A DNA stretch of 64,000 nucleotides from CAMPKL01 sp963817465 (GTDB lineage: Bacteria; Acidobacteriota; Terriglobia; Bryobacterales; UBA6623): the NCBI GenBank assembly GCA_963817465.1, contig CAWFOP010000020.1, positions 558,001 through 622,000 of the forward strand. The letters are read 5' to 3'. This document shows positions 8,647 to 17,459 of the stretch, in pieces; the first letter of the stretch is position 1; the number at the start of each line of letters is the position of its first letter. A program made the position numbers and the translations under genes. The notes beneath the pieces were generated by a model. It was not told where the DNA came from. It was given only the letters and a program-made list of their open reading frames with translations, and searched no databases.

Positions 8647-9145
8647 CTAAAACGAAATCGCTTCTTGCTTCCGCTTCAGCTCGTCGGCCGGCACGCCGGG
8701 CGACCTTGGCGAGTCCGGCGAAGTCCTGGAACTCGCCGTTGGCGCGGCGGTAGTCGAGAATCTTGTTAGCGTCCTCGGCCGACAATCCCAGAACCTCCTG
8801 GAGCTCCATGCGGGTCGCGCGGTTCACGTTGACCCTGCCGAAGTTGCGGACCAGGTAGTCGAACGCCATGCCGAAATCTTCGTCGCTGCCCTTGGCGCCT
8901 TTGTCGTCGATCATCTTGCCGATGGTCTCTTCCCACTGGGCCTGGGTCTTGCGGCCGGCGGTGGCCGCCTCGGCCGGATGGCACGAGCTGCAGACTCTCT
9001 GAAACGCCTGCTTCTCCACCTCGTTCGAGGGGTGACTCTCTTGCGCGGCGCAGACGCCGGCCAGCGCGAGACTAGCCGTCAACGCCACGAACAGAGACGT
9101 GAGAGCTCGGCGGCGGGGCAGGGTGAGACGGAATGAAATCGGCAT
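8647..9145 (-). CDS. secreted heme/helix-hairpin-helix protein, frameshifted near the 3' end
   Basis: First gene of the redox operon. From ATG 9145 the product has a signal peptide (SLFVALTASLALAGVCAAQ), one heme-c motif CSSCHP near residue 51, then a ComEA-type helix-hairpin-helix domain (VNVNRATRMELQEVLGLS, about residues 105-145). Near 8700 the family ending is found one base out of frame: after GLAKV the alternative frame reads PGVPADELKRKQEAISF and stops at 8647-8649. The span of 499 bases is one more than a multiple of three. One extra base near the GTCGCCCGG run explains this, most likely a sequencing indel. HhH domains usually bind DNA or proteins; pairing with heme in an exported protein suggests a protein-docking role (inference). 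Confidence 0.75.
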
Positions 9146-9322
9146 TCTTGGCGGATGGCTGACCGGCGGCGCGCCGGGGCGCTTTCTCCAACGACCCATT
9201 ATTGTAGTGTGCGAAGCCGATCGGGCTCACGAACGCGCACGAAATGGGGCGTCGTTCCAGACGTCCCGCTTTGGCATGATTAGGCTGCTAACGACGCTGA
9301 GCATTCAGCGTCCAACGATGCC

Positions 9323-11809
9323 ATGAAGCTGCAAGGCCGCTCCCGAGGACGTCCTTTGAGATTCCCTGCCGCGCTGGCCGCCGACCTGGTGCGCGACGTA
9401 TCGCACGCCGCAAGGTCGCTGCGCCGCAATCCGGGGTTCACGATCGTCGCGGCGCTGACCCTGGCGCTCGGCGTGGGCGGGTGTGCCGCGATGTACGCCT
9501 TCACGCGGCAACTCGTCCTGTTGGACTACCCCTATCCCGATCCGGACTCGTTGGTCGTCGTCGAAGAGACGGACTTGAAGAATCCCGGGTCATCACGCGG
9601 AGTGGGTCCGGAGGCGTTTGTTGAGATCCGGGACGAGGAGCGGTTCGTTCGCGACATCGCCGGGTACCTCACCGACGGGTTCGTGCTCGCGGCGGACGAA
9701 GGGGTTCACATTCTCGAAGGCGTGCCGGCCACGGGAAATCTGTTCCAGGTGATGGGAGTCGAGCCCATCCTGGGCCGCGTATTTACGGAGGAAGAAGCCG
9801 CGGCGAACGCGAAGGTCGCGGTCCTCGGCGGGCGCGCCTGGCGGCGCTACTTCGGCGGTCGGCCGGATGTTGTCGGCTCGACGGTCGAATTGAACCGGCA
9901 ACTCTACACCGTGATCGGCGTGATGCCGGAATCGTTTTGGCGCGGCCGTGATGTGTGGGTTCCGCTGGGACGAACGCCTGCCGAAGCAGGCCACATGCGG
10001 ACTTGGGCCCGGCTCAGCAACTCGGGCGCCGTCAAGGACGCTCAGGCGGAGTTGGACGTCTTGTCGCAGCGGCTTATCCAGCAGGACCCGGCGAATCAAG
10101 ACGGTTGGAAGCTGAGCCTGCGCGATCCGCTCGAGATGTCGGGCGCTGACATCGGCACGCTGCTGGCCGCGGGGATCGCGCCGGTGGTGTTGGTGTTCCT
10201 GATCGCGTGCGTCAATATCGCCCACCTGCAGATCGGTCGCGATTTGCAACGCAATCGCGAGATGGCCGTGCGCCGTGCAATTGGCGCCAGCGGCGGGCGC
10301 GTGGTGCGGCAACTCTTGACGGAGTCGCTGCTGCTCGCGCTGCTTGGCGGCGCGTTGGGCGCCGTCGTGGCGTATTGGGGCGTGAAGGGGATTGCTGCAT
10401 ACCTGCCGGCCGATCGGATCGCATCGATCGGCGGGCTGGAACTCGACAAGGGCGCTCTCGTTTTTTTGGCGCTCCTCGCCGCCGGGAGCACCGTTGCGAT
10501 CGGGCTCATCCCGGCTTTGCGCGCGGCCGGGTTCAACCTGACCACGGCTCTCAAACAAGCCGGTCGCGGCTATACGGCCAAGGCGTCGTTCCGCAGCTTG
10601 CTGGTTGTCACCGAGCTGGGGCTCAGCATGATGCTGCTGGTCGGCACGGCGATGATGATCCTGTTGGTGCGACACATGACGCGCACCGACCTGGGCTTCG
10701 ACGAGTCGAACCTCTGGAGCGCCAGAATCTCTTTGCGCGGGAACCTCGTGAGCCCGGAAGCGCGAAGGACCTGGGCGAGTTCGACGCTGGAGCGGATCGA
10801 AGCGCTGCCGGGCGTTGTTGCGGGGTCGATCGCGACCGAGATCCCTCTCAACGGCGGCGCGAGGCGGCGGGTCGAAGCGTCGGGCCTTTCGCTGTCCGAT
10901 AAAACGACCGGGCAGGCGGAGTATCGGGCGGTGACGCCTGGGTATTTCGATACCCTCCGCGTGCCGGTTCGTGCGGGACGGGCTTTCAACCCGCAAGACC
11001 GCGAGGGCGCGCCGCCCGTCGTGATTGTCAACGAAACGCTGGCGCGCAGGTACTTCGAGGGGAACGCCGTCGGTATGCGGTTGAGGACCTTTTCAGAAGA
11101 TGATCCACTCGGGTCAACCGCCGCCTCGCCCGGCGAGGTGCGCGAGATCGTCGGCGTCGTCGCGGACGTGCGCCAGGAGATCAGCGGCGACCCGGCGCCT
11201 CCGATCGCGTATGTTCCCTTCGATCAGGCCGCCCGGGCGCCGTTGTCGCTCGTTGTTCGGACGCAAGGCTCTCCTGAGGCGCTAGGCCGCTCAATTCTGG
11301 CGAAGCTGAACGCCCCTTCTCCTGAAGTGCTCGTGCAGTCGGTGTTCTCCTTCGAGGAGAGGATTGCGGAGACTCGGCGCGGGCGACAGTTCCTGCCGTT
11401 CTCGATGGCCGTGTTCGCCGGCTTGGGGCTGCTGCTGGCAGGCGTGGGACTCTATGGCACGACGGTTCGCGGGGTGCTGCAGCGGGTTCAGGAGTTCGGC
11501 ATCCGGCAGGCGCTCGGCGCTCGTAAAAGGGACGTGCTGGCGCTCGTGATGCGCGAAAGCGGGCGCGGCGCGTTTCTCGGAATGGCGCTCGGCGCCGCTG
11601 GTTCGCTCGCCGCGGCTCGGCTCTTCCTCGCGTTTCTCGATCCGCGCGAGAGGTCGGCTTTCGGCGTCGACTTGCTGTCAGGGCCGGAACTGCTGCTGGC
11701 CGGACTGGGCGCGGCGGCCTTGCTGGTCGCGGTCATCCTGCTGGCCGCCTACCTGCCCGCACGGCGCGCGGCGCGCATCGAGCCCTTGAGCGCGCTGCGT
11801 TACGAATAG
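9323..11809 (+). CDS. orphan MacB/FtsX-like permease (ADOP type)
   Basis: An 828-aa relative of the permease at 2504-4933, on the opposite strand. It has TM1 NPGFTIVAALTLALGVGGC near residue 38, a periplasmic MacB_PCD domain to about 265, three TM helices (APVVLVFLIACVNIAHLQIG and following), a second module starting RSLLVVTELGLSMMLLVGTA near 418, and a C-terminal FtsX block that ends ARIEPLSALRYE. Like its paralogue it lacks an adjacent ATPase. The 40-residue N-terminal extension is typical of this group, where a short cytoplasmic segment precedes the duplicated permease. It is divergent from the redox operon, with a 177-base promoter region between. Confidence 0.87.
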   Translation: MKLQGRSRGRPLRFPAALAADLVRDVSHAARSLRRNPGFTIVAALTLALGVGGCAAMYAFTRQLVLLDYPYPDPDSLVVVEETDLKNPGSSRGVGPEAFVEIRDEERFVRDIAGYLTDGFVLAADEGVHILEGVPATGNLFQVMGVEPILGRVFTEEEAAANAKVAVLGGRAWRRYFGGRPDVVGSTVELNRQLYTVIGVMPESFWRGRDVWVPLGRTPAEAGHMRTWARLSNSGAVKDAQAELDVLSQRLIQQDPANQDGWKLSLRDPLEMSGADIGTLLAAGIAPVVLVFLIACVNIAHLQIGRDLQRNREMAVRRAIGASGGRVVRQLLTESLLLALLGGALGAVVAYWGVKGIAAYLPADRIASIGGLELDKGALVFLALLAAGSTVAIGLIPALRAAGFNLTTALKQAGRGYTAKASFRSLLVVTELGLSMMLLVGTAMMILLVRHMTRTDLGFDESNLWSARISLRGNLVSPEARRTWASSTLERIEALPGVVAGSIATEIPLNGGARRRVEASGLSLSDKTTGQAEYRAVTPGYFDTLRVPVRAGRAFNPQDREGAPPVVIVNETLARRYFEGNAVGMRLRTFSEDDPLGSTAASPGEVREIVGVVADVRQEISGDPAPPIAYVPFDQAARAPLSLVVRTQGSPEALGRSILAKLNAPSPEVLVQSVFSFEERIAETRRGRQFLPFSMAVFAGLGLLLAGVGLYGTTVRGVLQRVQEFGIRQALGARKRDVLALVMRESGRGAFLGMALGAAGSLAAARLFLAFLDPRERSAFGVDLLSGPELLLAGLGAAALLVAVILLAAYLPARRAARIEPLSALRYE

Positions 11810-11906
11810 CGCGCCCGTTTTTCTTTCGCCGGCGGCGATTCAACAGGAGTAGAGTGTGTGCGATACGCCCTCAGCCGAGGGTTTGACGGCAATGGAGTAT
11901 TGATAC

Positions 11907-12269
11907 ATGAAGCGCATGCTCTTGATCGCCTCTATTACGCTGCTTGCAGCGCTTTCCGCTTTGGCGGCCGACGTCGCGGGCAACTGGAAAGCCACCGCCC
12001 AAGGCCCCAACGGACCGATGGAACGTACCTTCGCGTTCCACGTCGACGGCGAGAAACTCAGCGGTGAAACGGTCAGTTCCTTCCTCGGCAAATCCGAGAT
12101 TCAGGAAGGCTCGGTGAAGGGCGACGACATCGCCTTCAAGATCACCGCCGATTTCCAAGGCAACGAAATGGAAATCACCTACAAAGGCAAAGTGGTGAGC
12201 GATAACGAAATCAAGTTAGTCTCGGAAGCAGGCGACAACCAGTTCCAATGGGACGCTAAGCGGCAGTAG
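11907..12269 (+). CDS. small secreted beta-barrel-like protein
   Basis: A 120-aa protein with a clear signal peptide (MKRMLLIASITLLAALSALA), then a regular series of beta strands: DVAGNWKATAQGPNGPMERT, FAFHVDGEKLSGETVSS, GSVKGDDIAFKITADFQG and MEITYKGKVVSDNEIKLVS. The alternating short strands and W/G pattern suggest a small lipocalin- or avidin-like barrel. Similar small exported proteins are common in Solibacteres and are generally annotated as hypothetical. No partner gene is obvious; the upstream gene is the orphan permease, 97 bases away. The function is unknown. Confidence 0.75.
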   Translation: MKRMLLIASITLLAALSALAADVAGNWKATAQGPNGPMERTFAFHVDGEKLSGETVSSFLGKSEIQEGSVKGDDIAFKITADFQGNEMEITYKGKVVSDNEIKLVSEAGDNQFQWDAKRQ

Positions 12270-12299
12270 AGTCGGGCTCTGCTAAATCACTTACGCGCT

Positions 12300-12894
12300 C
12301 TACGAGTCGACGTTTGATTCGGGAATCGCCTCCAGCAATTCTTCGATCGTAATGACGCGGGCGTACTCGCCTTGCATGTTGGCGAGGGCGAGTTGGTGGA
12401 TGTCTTCGGCTTCCCACGTGCGGCCGGTCAAGTCCGTCTTTGGCACGGTCGCCGTTCCATCCGCGAGCACGTTACGTGTCGAAGCCGAGATCGCCCGCGA
12501 CTCGCACGGTCGCTTCCACTGAGGTATTTGTGACGGCACCGCCGATGACGAGCGTGCGATGGCCAGCGTCGTGCAGACGTCTTTCGAGATCCGTGCTGAG
12601 AAACGCGCTGTTTGTCGTCTTGCGGATGATGCGCTCGCTTTCGCGCGGCGTAAACTCGGCCTTGAAGTCGTTGCCCGGCTGACTCGGCCGAAACGGCGAA
12701 TCGGGAAATTTCGAATCGTGCGCGACCAAGTAAACCGGCCAGCCGAGTGCGCGCCAACGCGCGAGGACGCGCTGCAAATCGGAGAACAGCCTCGGGTTGT
12801 TCAGGCCCCGCCAAACCGGCGCGTCGATGGCGTTCTGTAGGTCGATCAGAATCAGCGCGGTCGACGGACCGAACGGAGACGGCTGCTCCGGCAT
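12300..12894 (-). CDS. isochorismatase-like hydrolase, frameshifted; catalytic Cys position is Ser
   Basis: The frame from ATG 12894 shows the isochorismatase/nicotinamidase fold: Asp18 in ALILIDLQNAID and Lys92 in RIIRKTTNSAF are two residues of the usual D-K-C triad. At the nucleophile position the sequence is VTNTSVEATVR, with Ser125 where most cysteine hydrolases have Cys. At about 12478 the frame shifts by one base (GTAACGTG instead of GTACGTG) and the family C-terminus continues as VLADGTATVPKTDLTGRTWE to stop at 12300. The span of 595 bases is one more than a multiple of three, so a single-base error is likely. It begins 4 bases after the TIM-barrel gene stop, as last gene of the hem operon. 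Confidence 0.78.
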
Positions 12895-12898
12895 CGGT

Positions 12899-14023
12899 CT
12901 AGCTGGACGAGCCGTGCGGCGAGACCACGCCGAGCGCTTCGCGCAAGTACCGCACGCTGCGCTCGAAGTCCACGCGCTGCTGCTCTTTCACGGCTTCCTT
13001 AAACGCCGGATCGTCGGGATCGTTGTCAGGGACGACCATGCCCGCCATGAGCGGGTGTCCGCGATCGACGAGCTTTTCGAACCGCGCGAATTCTTCGGCC
13101 TTGAGATTGGGGAACGCCTTCCAGAAGTCGTCCTCGAGGAAGGGCAGCACCTTGGGCGCGCGGCCGGTGATGATCTCGAGGATCAGCGGCTTGCCGGGGC
13201 ACAGCTCGATGTAGCGCTTGGCGACCTCGGCGATGCGCACCGAGCCGTCGCCCATCGCCGTCCACTGGAACGCGGCTCCGCGCGGATGCTTGAACAGCAC
13301 CGAGTCGCGAAAGTGCGTCGCGACGGCCACCGGCGCCAGAGTCTCGACCGTCTCCATCGGGTCCTCGAGGACCTCCATCGGGTTGCCGGTATCGACCGTG
13401 GCGCCGACGAAATCGCGGCCCGCCTGGTCGATCATCCAGAGCATCTCGCTCGCGCGCATGTCCTTGTGGTTCTCGGGCGCGATGATGACTCCGGCGCGCA
13501 AGGCGTCATCGCGAACGGCCTTCAAGACCTTGATCGTCGAATCCATGTGCCGCTCGATCGGGCCGTACGGATTCCGTAGCTCGCCCGACCCCAAGACGCA
13601 GCGAATCGTCTTCGCATCCAGGATCTTCGCGACCCGGATCATCGTGCGGAGCTGGTCTTCGGCCGACCCGTACTTCGACCAGTTGCGAATGAATCCGGGG
13701 CTCGTGGGACAGACGCCCCAGGTGCCCAACTCGATGCGGACGCCCACGTTCTCGGCGTGCGCCTTGACCTTGCGGAGATAGCCTTCGTCCTGCGCTTGCT
13801 CGTATTCGCCGATATGCGGAAGCTCTGAAAATTGAACGACATCAATCTTCAACTTCGACAGATAGTCGAGCATCTCGAAGGCTTTCCAGCCGAAGGCGCG
13901 CAGGGTGTAGCTGTCCATGCCGATCTCGGCTTTCAAGGGCTGAGCCGCGGCCCTCGCCGCCGCGACGGAGGCGGCTAGGCCGGTCAAGAACACGCGTCGC
14001 GTGGAATGCATGAGCGCCGTCAT
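12899..14023 (-). CDS. exported xylose-isomerase-like TIM-barrel protein
   Basis: About 374 aa with a twin-arginine-like leader (STRRVFLTGLAASVAAARA) and then an AP-endonuclease-2/xylose-isomerase TIM barrel. Likely metal ligands are spaced as in the family: Glu in IIAPENHKDM, Asp in GATVDTGNPMEV, His in VAVATHFRDSV and Glu in PLILEIITG. Such proteins are sugar-phosphate or polyol epimerases/isomerases, and Solibacteres carry many exported copies. Substrate unassigned. ATG 14023 overlaps the methyltransferase stop (ATGA), indicating coupling; the second ATG at 14011 fits the leader equally well. Confidence 0.82.
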   Translation of the reverse strand: MTALMHSTRRVFLTGLAASVAAARAAAQPLKAEIGMDSYTLRAFGWKAFEMLDYLSKLKIDVVQFSELPHIGEYEQAQDEGYLRKVKAHAENVGVRIELGTWGVCPTSPGFIRNWSKYGSAEDQLRTMIRVAKILDAKTIRCVLGSGELRNPYGPIERHMDSTIKVLKAVRDDALRAGVIIAPENHKDMRASEMLWMIDQAGRDFVGATVDTGNPMEVLEDPMETVETLAPVAVATHFRDSVLFKHPRGAAFQWTAMGDGSVRIAEVAKRYIELCPGKPLILEIITGRAPKVLPFLEDDFWKAFPNLKAEEFARFEKLVDRGHPLMAGMVVPDNDPDDPAFKEAVKEQQRVDFERSVRYLREALGVVSPHGSSS

Positions 14024-14940
14024 TGTCGCTCGTCGGGCTCCTCGTTGGGAAGCCGATCGGGCGCCAATCCGAGCCGGCGGCCGATGCGGTAGGCCGGGGA
14101 TTGGTAGAGCTCCAGCAAGTGCCGGCTGAAATAGTCCTGCTTGGCGTGCAGCTCGCGCTGGGCCTCGGCGGTCTTGGCTTCGAGCTCGGCGCGGGCGGCA
14201 TGCGTCTGCGCCGCCAGCTCGCGCAGCGCCGCCTCGAAGGCGTCGCGCTCGGCCTTGAGAAAGTCGAGGTCGATCTCGGTCAGCGGCGCCAAGCCGGGCT
14301 CGGTGCGCTCCCACCAAAGCCAGAGATACTGCGTGCCCGCACCCTCGAAGTCCGTCAGGCGGTAACCGCAGCGGCGGCTCCACGCGAGCCACTCCGACGC
14401 CGAGACGAAGCAGCCTTCCCACGTGTCGCCCTTGCCCAGCAGCGCCAAGGGACTGCCTTGGGTTTGCACTTTGAAGACGCCGCCGGGCTTCAGCCTCGCG
14501 GCGACGTCGCCGACGTACGACTCGATGACTTCTACGGTCGGGATGTGTTGAAAGACGATATAGCTGAACGCCAGATCGAAATCGCGAGCCTCGACCACGT
14601 CGAGTCCGACTCCGTCGCCGTGGTAGACGAAGGCGTTCGGATGCCGCTCCAGAGCGGCTTTGGCGCGCTTCACCATTTCGCCTGAGACGTCGACGCCGTG
14701 GATTTCGTCGGCCAGCTCGGCCAGCGCGCGCGTCATGCGCCCGGCGCCGCAGCCGATCTCGAGCACACGCAGCGACTTCAAATCGCGGCCGGGGTAGAGG
14801 CGCTCGGCGTCGTCGACAATGATCTCCTGCACCGACTGCCGGCCCGAGGCGTAAAACTCGTCCTCATCCCAGTCTTCGCGGCTGCTGGCGATGTAGTAGT
14901 AGGCGTTTTGCTGGGCGCGTTGGTCCCAGTCTTGCTGCAT
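14020..14940 (-). CDS. class I SAM-dependent methyltransferase with C-terminal coiled coil
   Basis: About 306 aa. Motif I is LRVLEIGCGAGRMTRAL near residue 56, followed by the acidic turn EIHGVDVSGEM, a motif with DFDLAFSYIVFQHIPTVEV, and LKPGGVFKVQTQG, which together define a class I (Methyltransf_11/25) domain. Residues about 215-285 are a Glu/Ala-rich coiled coil (AALRELAAQTHAARAELEAK), and the tail contains SPAYRIGRRLGL, a phrase common in glycosyltransferase/O-antigen methyltransferases. This suggests action on a glycan or lipid-linked precursor (inference). ATG 14940 is chosen; the frame is open upstream with a possible TTG near 14967. It is 71 bases downstream of hemG. Confidence 0.78.
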   Translation of the reverse strand: MQQDWDQRAQQNAYYYIASSREDWDEDEFYASGRQSVQEIIVDDAERLYPGRDLKSLRVLEIGCGAGRMTRALAELADEIHGVDVSGEMVKRAKAALERHPNAFVYHGDGVGLDVVEARDFDLAFSYIVFQHIPTVEVIESYVGDVAARLKPGGVFKVQTQGSPLALLGKGDTWEGCFVSASEWLAWSRRCGYRLTDFEGAGTQYLWLWWERTEPGLAPLTEIDLDFLKAERDAFEAALRELAAQTHAARAELEAKTAEAQRELHAKQDYFSRHLLELYQSPAYRIGRRLGLAPDRLPNEEPDERQ

Positions 14941-15011
14941 TCGCGTGCGGACTTGTTGGTCGTTCTTGGACAACGCCTTATTGTCGCTAATTCGCACCCG
15001 CGAACCCGAAC

Positions 15012-16416
15012 CTAGCGGGCCTCCGGCTCGCCGGCGATGCGGCGCACGATGTCGCGGCTCAAACGAATGCAGTCCGGCACGCCGATGCCTTCGTAGGCGT
15101 TGCCGCCGAGATGAATGCCGGGAGTCGCGGCCATCTTGGCGCGTATGGATTGGACGATCTCGCCGTGACCGACCGGATATTGCGCCATCACGCGATCCCA
15201 GCGCGCGATGCGGACCGTGACCGGGCGCGCGTCGAACCCCATCAGATCGCGCAGCTCGGCGTCGACGGCCGCGGCGATTTCGTTGTCGGAGCGCGCGGTC
15301 CAACTCTTCGCAGCGTCGCCCGCCATGAAACCCCGCAGCAGGGCTCGCGATTCCGGCGCGCGATAGTCGAACTTCGTATTCACCCACGTGCAGGCCGACA
15401 GCAGTCTACCCTCGGCGCGCGGCACGAGGAACCCGAAGCCCTCGAGCGAATGCGTGAATTCAGGCCGATGGTAGATCAGAGCGGTCGTCAACGACGAGCC
15501 GTAGGGAATCGATTCGAGGTCTCCCACGATCTCCCGGTTCGCCTCGCTTAAAAGCGTCGCCGCGCAATAGGCCGGAACGGCGAGGATGACCTCGTCCGCC
15601 CGCAGCGTGCGCCCGGCGAACTGCAACTCCCAACCGTCGTCGATTCGACGCAGGCTTGCGACTTGCTCGTGGAGGATGCGGACTGCCTTTGATGCGATCG
15701 ACGAGCACGTCGACGAGTTGCTGCATGCCGCCGCGCAAGGTCAGAAAGAGCGATCCCTTTTGGCCCGCCTGCCTGCGCGTTTTGGCCATGGCCGCCGCCA
15801 AGCCTCGCGAGACGCTGCCGTAGCGCTGTTCCAACTCGACGAAGCGCGGCAGCACGGCCTTCACGCCAAGCTGCTCGGGCGACCCGCCATACACGCCGGC
15901 CAGCATCGGCTGCGCCAGGTATTCGTTCACCTCGTCGCCGTAATGGTCACGGACGAACTCGGCGACGGTGCGGTCCGGCGGATTCGGAACAGGACGCCGC
16001 AGCCATTCCGCGGCCATCTTGAATTTCGCCCCGACGCTCAGCAGCGGCGTCGCGAGCATCGGCCGGATGCGCGTCGGCGCCATGAACTGCACGCCCTCGG
16101 GGAGAGGAATCAGCTCGCCGCCCTTGACGACGAACGTCTTGCGGCGGTCGTCGTTCGAGCCGATGACTTCGTCGCCGAGCCCGATTTCGCGAATCAGATC
16201 CAGCGCCCAAGGCTTCTGCGCGATGAAGCTGTCGGGTCCGGCCTCGACGAGGCAATCGTCCGCCCGCTCGGTTCGAATGACGCCGCCGAGTTGCGCCGAC
16301 GCTTCGATGAGCGTGCACTCGATGCCGCGCTGCTGCAGGTAGTAGGCGGCCGACAGACCCGAGATGCCGCCGCCGACCACGGCCACGTGGCGCGCAAGAC
16401 CGAGCCGCCCGGTCAT
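15012..16416 (-). CDS. hemG: protoporphyrinogen oxidase (HemY type), interrupted by one extra base
   Basis: This FAD enzyme oxidises (copro)protoporphyrinogen in late heme synthesis. The frame from ATG 16416 has the dinucleotide-binding motif VAVVGGGISGLSAAYYLQQR, then AQLGGVIRTER and GPDSFIAQKPWALDLI. At about 15690 (AAAGGCAGTCC) the family sequence shifts one base: the second frame reads VRILHEQVASLRR, then DEVILAVPAYCAATLL and ends with GIHLGGNAYEGIGVPDCIRL, the conserved C-terminal FAD contact. The composite is 1405 bases (one more than a multiple of three) and about 467 aa, normal for the family. The start overlaps the hemE stop (ATGA at 16413-16416). Probably an assembly indel. Confidence 0.85.
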
Positions 16417-17441
16417 TTCGTGGACGGATACTCCCGCACCGCTTCGACGGCTGCACGCACGCTTGCGACCGGCGTTTGCGGAATGATGCCGTGGCCCAAG
16501 TTGAAGATGTGTCCGGGCCGGCCGCCGGCTCGCTCTAGAATCTTGTGTACGTTCTCCCGAATCGTCTCCGGCGGCGCCAACAGCGATACCGGATCGAGAT
16601 TCCCTTGCACGGCCGGCTCGTGATTGACGCTGGCCCAGGCCTCATCCAGGCGCACGCGCCAGTCCAGCCCCAGCACGTCCGCGCCCGCCTGGTGCAGCAG
16701 CGGCAGATACGAGCCGGCCCCAGTGCCGAAGTAGATCACCGGCACGCCGATCGTTTGCAGTTGCCGCACGAGCATGCGCGTGTGCGGCAGCACGTAGGTT
16801 TCGTAGTCGTCCGGCGACAACGCTCCGACCCAACTGTCGAAAATCTGGATGGCGTCCGCTCCGCCCGCTGCTTGGCTTGCGGCGAAGGGCGTCACCACCC
16901 GCACGATGCAATCCATCAAGGCGTCCCAAGCGCCCTTGTCGCCATACATGAGCGTCTTTGTGTTGGCGTAGTTGCGCGAACCCGCGCCTTCGATCATGTA
17001 GCTGGCGAGCGTGAATGGCGCGCCGATGAAGCCGATGAGCGATTTTGACGAGTCGAGCGATGCGCGCGTCAGCCGGATCGCGTCGCCGACGTAGTTCAGT
17101 TCGGTCGATCGGCTGGTGTCGAGCTTGTCGATATCGGCCGCGGTTCGAACCGGGTTGTGAATCTTAGGCCCGTCGCCGGCCACGAACTCGAGGTCGAGTC
17201 CCATCGGTTCGAGCGGCAGCAGCAGATCCGCGAAGATGATCGCCGCGTCAAAATCGAACGTCGCGATCGGCTGCATGGTCACGTCGCAGGCGAGTTGCGG
17301 CGTTTTGCAGATCTCCAAGATCGGATGCGATTTGCGAATCTCGCGGTACTCCGCCATGTAGCGGCCGGCCTGCCGCATGAACCAAACCGGCGTCCGCTCG
17401 TCGGGGATGTGGCGGCAAGCCTTCTGAAAGAGAGTCAGCAT
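16413..17441 (-). CDS. hemE: uroporphyrinogen decarboxylase
   Basis: This enzyme decarboxylates uroporphyrinogen III to coproporphyrinogen III. The 342-aa length is typical. Conserved features are PVWFMRQAGRYMAEYREIR near residue 18 (carboxylate-binding Arg residues), AAIIFADLLLPLEPMG near 66, GFIGAPFTLASYMIEG near 136, DAIQIFDSWVGALSPDDY near 198, and FNLGHGIIPQTPV near 317. The stop overlaps the hemG start, so hemE and hemG are coupled. No other heme genes are in the window. Confidence 0.97.
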   Translation of the reverse strand: MLTLFQKACRHIPDERTPVWFMRQAGRYMAEYREIRKSHPILEICKTPQLACDVTMQPIATFDFDAAIIFADLLLPLEPMGLDLEFVAGDGPKIHNPVRTAADIDKLDTSRSTELNYVGDAIRLTRASLDSSKSLIGFIGAPFTLASYMIEGAGSRNYANTKTLMYGDKGAWDALMDCIVRVVTPFAASQAAGGADAIQIFDSWVGALSPDDYETYVLPHTRMLVRQLQTIGVPVIYFGTGAGSYLPLLHQAGADVLGLDWRVRLDEAWASVNHEPAVQGNLDPVSLLAPPETIRENVHKILERAGGRPGHIFNLGHGIIPQTPVASVRAAVEAVREYPSTK

Positions 17442-17459
17442 GAATCAGCCCGGCGCGCG

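Noticed and set aside
7796..9199. One 467-aa fusion of HhH protein and diheme cytochrome
   Set aside because: The fusion exists only because an extra base near 8700 removes the first gene's stop. The other frame gives the expected HhH ending and stop at 8647, and the cytochrome has its own signal peptide at 8629.
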